Assembly (NCBI GenBank): GCA_023634235.1
Contig: JAMKCF010000001.1
Location: 10,302,258-10,366,257 of the forward strand
Reading direction: 5' to 3'
DNA length: 64,000 bases
From: Pisaster brevispinus
Lineage: Eukaryota > Echinodermata > Asteroidea > Forcipulatida > Asteriidae
Shown: positions 56,877-64,000 of the stretch, piece by piece
Position numbering within the stretch: the first letter of the stretch is position 1
Layout of the letters: every line of letters starts with the position of its first letter
Notes under the pieces: generated by a model
Databases searched by the model: none
The model's input: the letters and a program-made list of their open reading frames with translations, nothing else
Told to the model about the DNA's origin: nothing
Program-made: the position numbers and the translations under genes

Positions 56877-58541
56877 GTGGAAAAGTATGTAGGAAGGTGG
56901 TCGGGTTTGATGCCAACGCCGGTGGGGACCTTCGTAAGGCGAAAGGAAAATGATCAGTTCAAACCCTTACGAAGTCATAAATATGGGGTTATGGCAACCG
57001 AGTGGTTGGATTGGGAAGCCAAAACAAATGGTTTCTATATTCAACACCAATTCAACCATAGAGAAAAAACTGTGGGTAGTAGAAACCTGAGAGTGGACGG
57101 GTACTGTCAGGAGACCCATACGGTCTATCAGTTCCAGGGGTGTTATTGGCACGGGCACAAGTGTCGGATCAATAAAAAGGAGATCAACTCTTCCAATAAC
57201 AAAACCAGAGAGGAATTGATGGAGGAGACCCAAAATACTTCTTCCTACATACGGGAACTCGGGTATAATTTAGTCGAAATTAGGGAATGCGAGTGGCAAG
57301 ACGTTCAGACAAGCAACCCAGACTTGAGACACTTTTTGAAATCCGTAAGACTACCACATAGTAAGGCGTGGACAATGACCACGAAACAGATTTTAAAGGG
57401 GGTATTGGACGGGTCCATATTTGGTTTGGTTGAATGCGACCTTCGGGTACCACAAGAAAAGAAAGAGTATTTTGCCGAGATGCCACCCGTATTCAAAAAT
57501 GTGAACATCTCCATGGCTGATATCGGAAACCATATGCGGCAGTACGCTGAAGAGATGAACATTATGAACAAACCAAGAAGTCTGATCGGTAGTATGTTCG
57601 GGACAAAATTGCTACTCGCAACCCCACTATTGTCTGGGTATTTAAAGCATGGTTTAGAGGTCACAAGGGTGTATGAAGTAATTCAATACAAAGCCAATCC
57701 GTGTTTTGCAGAGTTTGGTGACCGGGTCAGTCAAGCTAGGAGGGCTGGGGACAGTGACCCCAATAAATCTATCATAGCAGACACTATGAAATTACTTGGT
57801 AACTCGGCCTATGGGAAAACGGTGACTGATCAGTTAAAACATGTAAATGTTCAAGTGTGTTCTGATGCAGATGTCCTTGCCAAGATCAATGACAAACACT
57901 TTAAGGCACTCCATTCCCATGGAGGGATGTACGAGGCCGACATGTTCAAAAATGTGATCAATTTAAACCTCCCCATTCAGATTGGTTTCTTCGTCTATCA
58001 ATACGCTAAATTACGCATGCTCGAGTTTTACTTTGACTTCCTTATGCAGTTTGTCGATCCACTCGATTTTCAGATGTGCGAGATGGACACGGATTCGGCC
58101 TACATGGCCATATCGGGCGACAGTCTTGATGATGTAACCAAACCCGCTATGAAAGACCAATACCACCGGGAAAAGCATCTGTGGTTTCCGCGTCAGAACA
58201 CACCCGAGCAATACAGTTATGATAAGAGGACTCCGGGGTTGTTTAAAGTAGAGTGGGAGGGGGAGGGTATTATTGCACTATGTAGTAAGACATACTTTTG
58301 TTTCAGGCCCACTGAAAAGTTCAGTTGTAAGGGTCTAAACAGAAGAAACAATGAACTCACCAAAGAAAAGTACATGACCGTGTTAAATACCAGATCTTCG
58401 GGTGGGGGAGTTAACAAAGGTTTTATCATGAAACGTGGTGTAATGTTTACCTACGAACAGAGAAGGACAGCCCTGACCTATTTCTACCCCAAGCGAAAGG
58501 TTGGAGACGATGGGGTTTCTACTACCTATTTAGAAATATGA
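56877..58541 (+). pseudogene. PolB gene, polymerase domain, copy 1
   Basis: Continuous frame of 554 codons. The motif A region is damaged: GFDANA is readable at 56903-56920 in one frame, but the sequence passes directly into MPTPVGTFVRR in another, so the residues that normally follow the catalytic Asp are missing. Then come LRSHKYGVMATEWLDWE and a nuclease-like insert (GFYIQHQFN, VDGYCQETHTVYQFQGCYWHGHKC) of the PD-(D/E)XK/Vsr type seen in such polymerases. Motif B follows in KLLGNSAYGKTV and motif C in CEMDTDSAYMA. An AATAAA at 58591 follows the stop. It differs from copy 2 by one residue (Arg against Gly, codon at 58305). Confidence 0.8.
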
Positions 58542-58946
58542 GGAGGTAAACCTTACTCCACGTTTGGCCGCATAAATAGTGGTTTTCTTTAATAAACGCG
58601 GACCCAGCTAATAAGAGGTCACGCTATTACTTCTGTTTTTAAATACGCTGTATAAAGTTCACTTGATATGTATCTAAAATATGTAATCGGATTCTGAAAA
58701 GAAAAAAAAAACAAAAAAAAACATGTACCCGTTAAGTTTTTAAGTCTTGAAAACGTATATTTTAACTCGTACTGCCATTGTCAAACCTAAGAATCGTTGT
58801 GTTTTCTATTCTTTGTGTTTTTGTTGTTGATAACAAACAAATAAATGAATAAAGAGAGTATAAAAATATATATATATATATATATATAGTTCGGGTTTGA
58901 ACAAAGAAAAATTGACTGGAGCGGGACTTGAACCAACGACCTATTT
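58542..58946. other. PolB 3' region and spacer, with AATAAA
   Basis: Polyadenylation signal AATAAA at 58591-58596, 50 bp after the polymerase stop. Then A-rich sequence, a TA microsatellite at 58867-58887 and a box B-like sequence on the minus strand near 58922-58940. The upstream part of the penton-like gene is missing from this interval. Confidence 0.5.
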
Positions 58947-59207
58947 GTGTACACAGACATCATCGAGTACAACATCGTCGGGGACACCAGAGCACCTCTT
59001 CTACGAAATGTGAGCGTGGAAGGCGAATATGGGGATATCATTACAAAGACGTACGACAGTCCACATTACGTACCCCTCAAACAGAAATTCCTGAACACCG
59101 TCAACATAAATATAAGGGACGACGTGGGCCATAATATTCCATTCACCGGCGGGAAGGTCATAGTGAAACTACACTTTAGAAAGCGTCGCGCCACGTACTT
59201 CAACTGA
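58947..59207 (+). pseudogene. penton-like minor capsid C-terminal fragment, copy 1
   Basis: 86 codons: YTDIIEYNIVGDTRAPLLRNV, then SPHYVPLKQKFLNTVNINI and GGKVIVKLHFRKR. This is the C-terminus found next to F54H12.2-type capsid genes, with the YVP and LHFR signatures. The frame opens upstream for only four more residues (NDLF) before a stop, so the N-terminal majority of the protein is missing. It was likely lost by deletion or by an insertion in the A-rich spacer. Its capsid role is inferred from gene order. Confidence 0.6.
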
Positions 59208-59224
59208 TTAAATCAACCGATATC

Positions 59225-59652
59225 ATGAGAGGTCGCTTCGTATCCCACCCCGGCCACTATGTGGACCACTACACACGACAACTCGGACGTGGCCATCCTG
59301 TCTTTCAAGGCAGCCGCACTCAGAAAGGTTTCGGTCTTGGAAATATATTGGGTGGACTCTTCCGAACTGCCATGCCCCTGTTCAAGCAGGGGGCTAAGAC
59401 ATTGGGTCGTCAAGCCCTTCGCACCGGCTTGGGAATCGCACAGGATGCTCTAGAAGGGAAGAACTTATAAAAACGGCAGCGCAGTCGAGACTCAAACAGA
59501 CCGGACGTCACATGGCTAGACGGATGATTCAGAATGCAGATTCCCGACTGAACCGACCGGCTAGAAAAAATATAAAAAGAAAACCCAATCAGAAAAGAGC
59601 CACTTCCACATCTGGGAAGCGATCGAGACGATCACTGGATATCTTCGATTAG
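59225..59652 (+). CDS. pX-like core protein, frameshifted, copy 1
   Basis: Starts at ATG 59225. The 81-codon frame reads MRGRFVSHPGHYVDHYTRQL and GFGLGNILGGLFRTAMPLFK, then GRQALRTGLGIAQDAL, and stops at 59470. A second frame, 59467-59652, continues with a strongly basic tail (RHMARRMIQ, KRKPNQKRA, RSRRSLDIFD). The Gly-rich amphipathic segment and basic tail resemble adenovirus pX/pVI-like and adintovirus core proteins that bind DNA or membrane. The one-base frame change at about 59467 looks like decay, but it is identical in both copies. Function is inferred by similarity. Confidence 0.6.
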
Positions 59653-59676
59653 CCGCTCCGAGACTAACGCTCCACC

Positions 59677-60417
59677 ATGGCACTGCTACACGACCACTCC
59701 GAAGAGTGTACAAAGAGTGAACTGGACCTCTTTTCTCTACCCCCAACTCAGACCAGCATCGAAAAAGGACAGTACGTAGAGTACCACCCCATCTCCAATA
59801 TCGCCGACGGAGGTCCCATCCAGTTTTTTGTTCCCGGTTCGACCGAAGAATACATCGATCCTTCCCAAACTCAACTCTACGTCAAGGTGAAGGTGACCAA
59901 AGCCGACGGTGCCAATCTGATCGACACGGACGTGGTCGGTCCCTGCAATCTGCTTTTACAAACCCTCTTCAGCCAAGTTGACGTAACCCTAAATGATCGA
60001 CTGATTTCTGCCTCCACTCCCACGTACCCGTACAGGGCAATGATTGAGACGTTGCTCAGTTATGACAAAGGTGCAAAGGCATCGCAGCTGACGGCTTCGG
60101 GTTGGGTTAAAGATACAGCCGGCAAAATGGATAACGTCAACTGTACGGCAAGTGATGCGGAAACAAACATGAAAGCTCTCGAAAAAGGGACCGCTAAGTA
60201 TCCCCTCCGACGTGTCGTCTGTAAAATGATGTCTGTACCCCGAGGCAACCTAACACTCACTCAAGATCACGTGTTTTGGGGACAACTACCCAATCGAATC
60301 GTGGTGGGCTGTGTATCCAACATCGCCTTTAATGGGTCGTATTCTAAAAACCCGTTCAACTTCCAGCATTTTAACGTCAACAAATGGTTTCTATATTCAA
60401 CACCAATTCAACCATAG
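59677..60417 (+). pseudogene. F54H12.2-type major-capsid-like protein, truncated copy 1
   Basis: ATG at 59677 in an excellent context (CCACCATGG). The N-terminal region reads MALLHDHSEECTKSELDLFS, then GPIQFFVPGSTEEYIDPSQ, LYVKVKVTK and LLQTLFSQVDVTLNDRLIS. This is the pattern of invertebrate F54H12.2-like proteins, taken to be double-jelly-roll capsid proteins. At codon 236 the duplication junction interrupts it, and eleven out-of-frame residues end it. The intact continuation is in copy 2. Confidence 0.75.
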
Positions 60418-61897
60418 AGAAAAAACTGTGGGTAGTAGAAACCTGAGAGTGGACGGGTACTGTCAGGAGACCCATACGGTCTATCAGTTCCAGGGGTGTT
60501 ATTGGCACGGGCACAAGTGTCGGATCAATAAAAAGGAGATCAACTCTTCCAATAACAAAACCAGAGAGGAATTGATGGAGGAGACCCAAAATACTTCTTC
60601 CTACATACGGGAACTCGGGTATAATTTAGTCGAAATTAGGGAATGCGAGTGGCAAGACGTTCAGACAAGCAACCCAGACTTGAGACACTTTTTGAAATCC
60701 GTAAGACTACCACATAGTAAGGCGTGGACAATGACCACGAAACAGATTTTAAAGGGGGTATTGGACGGGTCCATATTTGGTTTGGTTGAATGCGACCTTC
60801 GGGTACCACAAGAAAAGAAAGAGTATTTTGCCGAGATGCCACCCGTATTCAAAAATGTGAACATCTCCATGGCTGATATCGGAAACCATATGCGGCAGTA
60901 CGCTGAAGAGATGAACATTATGAACAAACCAAGAAGTCTGATCGGTAGTATGTTCGGGACAAAATTGCTACTCGCAACCCCACTATTGTCTGGGTATTTA
61001 AAGCATGGTTTAGAGGTCACAAGGGTGTATGAAGTAATTCAATACAAAGCCAATCCGTGTTTTGCAGAGTTTGGTGACCGGGTCAGTCAAGCTAGGAGGG
61101 CTGGGGACAGTGACCCCAATAAATCTATCATAGCAGACACTATGAAATTACTTGGTAACTCGGCCTATGGGAAAACGGTGACTGATCAGTTAAAACATGT
61201 AAATGTTCAAGTGTGTTCTGATGCAGATGTCCTTGCCAAGATCAATGACAAACACTTTAAGGCACTCCATTCCCATGGAGGGATGTACGAGGCCGACATG
61301 TTCAAAAATGTGATCAATTTAAACCTCCCCATTCAGATTGGTTTCTTCGTCTATCAATACGCTAAATTACGCATGCTCGAGTTTTACTTTGACTTCCTTA
61401 TGCAGTTTGTCGATCCACTCGATTTTCAGATGTGCGAGATGGACACGGATTCGGCCTACATGGCCATATCGGGCGACAGTCTTGATGATGTAACCAAACC
61501 CGCTATGAAAGACCAATACCACCGGGAAAAGCATCTGTGGTTTCCGCGTCAGAACACACCCGAGCAATACAGTTATGATAAGAGGACTCCGGGGTTGTTT
61601 AAAGTAGAGTGGGAGGGGGAGGGTATTATTGCACTATGTAGTAAGACATACTTTTGTTTCGGGCCCACTGAAAAGTTCAGTTGTAAGGGTCTAAACAGAA
61701 GAAACAATGAACTCACCAAAGAAAAGTACATGACCGTGTTAAATACCAGATCTTCGGGTGGGGGAGTTAACAAAGGTTTTATCATGAAACGTGGTGTAAT
61801 GTTTACCTACGAACAGAGAAGGACAGCCCTGACCTATTTCTACCCCAAGCGAAAGGTTGGAGACGATGGGGTTTCTACTACCTATTTAGAAATATGA
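60382..61897 (+). pseudogene. PolB polymerase domain, truncated copy 2
   Basis: Second copy of 57026-58541, beginning in the nuclease-like insert (GFYIQHQFN). It lacks the exonuclease and motif A regions. Motifs B and C are intact. An open frame reaches back to 60311 but its first 25 codons come from the capsid-like gene in the wrong frame. An AATAAA is repeated at 61947-61952. Confidence 0.85.
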
Positions 61898-62302
61898 GGA
61901 GGTAAACCTTACTCCACGTTTGGCCGCATAAATAGTGGTTTTCTTTAATAAACGCGGACCCAGCTAATAAGAGGTCACGCTATTACTTCTGTTTTTAAAT
62001 ACGCTGTATAAAGTTCACTTGATATGTATCTAAAATATGTAATCGGATTCTGAAAAGAAAAAAAAAACAAAAAAAAACATGTACCCGTTAAGTTTTTAAG
62101 TCTTGAAAACGTATATTTTAACTCGTACTGCCATTGTCAAACCTAAGAATCGTTGTGTTTTCTATTCTTTGTGTTTTTGTTGTTGATAACAAACAAATAA
62201 ATGAATAAAGAGAGTATAAAAATATATATATATATATATATATAGTTCGGGTTTGAACAAAGAAAAATTGACTGGAGCGGGACTTGAACCAACGACCTAT
62301 TT
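61898..62302. other. PolB 3' spacer, copy 2
   Basis: Duplicate of 58542-58946, with the same A-rich tract, TA microsatellite and box B-like sequence. No gene. Confidence 0.6.
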
Positions 62303-62563
62303 GTGTACACAGACATCATCGAGTACAACATCGTCGGGGACACCAGAGCACCTCTTCTACGAAATGTGAGCGTGGAAGGCGAATATGGGGATATCATTAC
62401 AAAGACGTACGACAGTCCACATTACGTACCCCTCAAACAGAAATTCCTGAACACCGTCAACATAAATATAAGGGACGACGTGGGCCATAATATTCCATTC
62501 ACCGGCGGGAAGGTCATAGTGAAACTACACTTTAGAAAGCGTCGCGCCACGTACTTCAACTGA
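62303..62563 (+). pseudogene. penton-like minor capsid C-terminal fragment, copy 2
   Basis: Identical protein to the copy at 58947-59207, with the same missing N-terminus. Confidence 0.6.
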
Positions 62564-62580
62564 TTAAATCAACCGATATC

Positions 62581-63008
62581 ATGAGAGGTCGCTTCGTATC
62601 CCACCCCGGACACTATGTGGACCACTACACACGACAACTCGGACGTGGCCATCCTGTCTTTCAAGGCAGCCGCACTCAGAAAGGTTTCGGTCTTGGAAAT
62701 ATATTGGGTGGACTCTTCCGAACTGCCATGCCCCTGTTCAAGCAGGGGGCTAAGACATTGGGTCGTCAAGCCCTTCGCACCGGCTTGGGAATCGCACAGG
62801 ATGCTCTAGAAGGGAAGAACTTATAAAAACGGCAGCGCAGTCGAGACTCAAACAGACCGGACGTCACATGGCTAGACGGATGATTCAGAATGCAGATTCC
62901 CGACTGAACCGACCGGCTAGAAAAAATATAAAAAGAAAACCCAATCAGAAAAGAGCCACTTCCACATCTGGGAAGCGATCGAGACGATCACTGGATATCT
63001 TCGATTAG
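62581..63008 (+). CDS. pX-like core protein, frameshifted, copy 2
   Basis: Duplicate of 59225-59652, including the frame change at about 62823. One silent difference (GGC against GGA) at 62610. Confidence 0.6.
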
Positions 63009-63032
63009 CCGCTCCGAGACTAACGCTCCACC

Positions 63033-64000
63033 ATGGCACTGCTACACGACCACTCCGAAGAGTGTACAAAGAGTGAACTGGACCTCTTTTCTCTACCCCC
63101 AACTCAGACCAGCATCGAAAAAGGACAGTACGTAGAGTACCACCCCATCTCCAATATCGCCGACGGAGGTCCCATCCAGTTTTTTGTTCCCGGTTCGACC
63201 GAAGAATACATCGATCCTTCCCAAACTCAACTCTACGTCAAGGTGAAGGTGACCAAAGCCGACGGTGCCAATCTGATCGACACGGACGTGGTCGGTCCCT
63301 GCAATCTGCTTTTACAAACCCTCTTCAGCCAAGTTGACGTAACCCTAAATGATCGACTGATTTCTGCCTCCACTCCCACGTACCCGTACAGGGCAATGAT
63401 TGAGACGTTGCTCAGTTATGACAAAGGTGCAAAGGCATCGCAGCTGACGGCTTCGGGTTGGGTTAAAGATACAGCCGGCAAAATGGATAACGTCAACTGT
63501 ACGGCAAGTGATGCGGAAACAAACATGAAAGCTCTCGAAAAAGGGACCGCTAAGTATCCCCTCCGACGTGTCGTCTGTAAAATGATGTCTGTACCCCGAG
63601 GCAACCTAACACTCACTCAAGATCACGTGTTTTGGGGACAACTACCCAATCGAATCGTGGTGGGCTGTGTATCCAACATCGCCTTTAATGGGTCGTATTC
63701 TAAAAACCCGTTCAACTTCCAGCATTTTAACGTCAACTTTGTGTCAGTGCACGTCAACGGTGAACAGATCCCCCACACCCCTCTGAAACCCGATTACGCC
63801 CAAGGAAGGAAGAACTGCGTCAGAGCCTACCACACGCTGTTCTCCGGCATGGATAAAATGTACATGAATGAAGGCAACGACATCACTCTGGGTGACTACC
63901 CCGACGGGTATGCACTGTACGCCTTCGACCTTACCCCCGACTTGGCATGCGGCGGACACTTTAGCTTGGTAAAGAATGGAAACCTTCGTCTTGACATGCA
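63033..64000 (+). CDS. F54H12.2-type major-capsid-like protein, copy 2, runs off the window
   Basis: ATG at 63033. Identical to copy 1 up to the junction, then continues in frame with FVSVHVNGEQIPHTPLKP, then RAYHTLFSGMDKMYMNEGND and a PDLACGGHFSLVKNG segment, to the last base of the window (322 codons visible, no stop). Capsid proteins of this group form the particle shell; the fold assignment is inference from similarity. Only this copy could be functional. Confidence 0.75.
   Translation, partial: MALLHDHSEECTKSELDLFSLPPTQTSIEKGQYVEYHPISNIADGGPIQFFVPGSTEEYIDPSQTQLYVKVKVTKADGANLIDTDVVGPCNLLLQTLFSQVDVTLNDRLISASTPTYPYRAMIETLLSYDKGAKASQLTASGWVKDTAGKMDNVNCTASDAETNMKALEKGTAKYPLRRVVCKMMSVPRGNLTLTQDHVFWGQLPNRIVVGCVSNIAFNGSYSKNPFNFQHFNVNFVSVHVNGEQIPHTPLKPDYAQGRKNCVRAYHTLFSGMDKMYMNEGNDITLGDYPDGYALYAFDLTPDLACGGHFSLVKNGNLRLDM

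Larger units (their letters stand above)
57026..63737. repeat. 3,356-bp tandem duplication
   Basis: 57026-60381 is repeated as 60382-63737. The junction (60379-60382) shares AAC between the two parent ends, consistent with microhomology. I noticed only two single-base differences (58305/61661 and 59254/62610). The duplication cuts the capsid-like gene of copy 1 and creates a second truncated polymerase domain. Confidence 0.95.
52356..64000 (+). mobile_element. virus-like PolB/capsid element (Maverick/adintovirus-like), partial
   Basis: Genes in order on the plus strand: a spliced PolB with C2H2, OTU-like and nuclease-like domains, a penton-like C-terminal ORF, a pX-like core protein and an F54H12.2-type capsid-like protein. 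A protein-primed PolB together with capsid-type genes is the hallmark of Maverick/Polinton, adintovirus and related elements. No integrase, packaging ATPase or adenain-type protease is seen in this window, so membership in a named group is inference. The right end is outside the window and part of the element is tandemly duplicated. Confidence 0.7.

Noticed and set aside
58920..58945. tRNA on the minus strand
   Set aside because: Only a box B/T-arm-like piece is visible; no box A, anticodon arm or acceptor stem could be built.

Overview
The window is eukaryotic nuclear DNA, AT-rich and gene-poor. Several genes have phased GT-AG introns, and almost all recognisable coding sequence belongs to transposable or virus-like elements. 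The mix (Helentron with an endonuclease domain, Ty3/gypsy element, IS3EU-like integrase, piggyBac fragment, LINE, tRNA-derived SINE, DUF6589-type element, and a protein-primed PolB element with a double-jelly-roll-type capsid gene) points to an animal, probably an aquatic invertebrate. I cannot name the phylum from the sequence alone.

Layout. 0-10.6 kb: a minus-strand, intron-containing gene for an OB-fold (RPA-like) protein, with six exons whose phases agree. A piggyBac C-terminal fragment lies antisense in one intron, a fold-back MITE lies near the left edge, and there is a cluster of X-box-like palindromes. 10.7-19.0 kb: a young, nearly complete minus-strand gypsy retrotransposon with near-identical LTRs, gag, pol and an extra C2H2 zinc-finger ORF downstream of pol. 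19.0-35.7 kb: a second MITE copy, a promoter-like stretch, then a decayed Helentron. The Helentron carries a PHD finger plus a C76-like cysteine protease, OTU, basic repeats, Rep, Pif1-type helicase and EEP endonuclease, and is split by a 1.85-kb candidate solo LTR inside a GAT repeat. It is followed by a 13-bp minisatellite and a 66-bp satellite. 35.7-40.7 kb: non-coding with a SINE. 40.8-46.4 kb: a minus-strand pseudogene of an OTU-DUF6589-CXC element. 47.4-50.3 kb: two exons of an IS3EU-like integrase with a decayed LINE in the intron. 52.3-64 kb: a virus-like element with a hairpin cluster, a duplicated TATA promoter, a spliced and broken PolB gene, a penton-like C-terminal ORF, a pX-like core protein and an F54H12.2-type major-capsid-like gene. 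A 3,356-bp part of this last element is present twice in tandem with almost no divergence.

The elements are self-contained rather than cooperating. Shared themes are recurrent OTU or OTU-like protease domains in three unrelated element classes, and elements nested in one another (LTR in Helentron, LINE in IS3EU intron, piggyBac in the OB-fold gene). Only the gypsy element looks close to intact. The Helentron, DUF6589, IS3EU and PolB genes each carry stops, frameshifts or catalytic substitutions.
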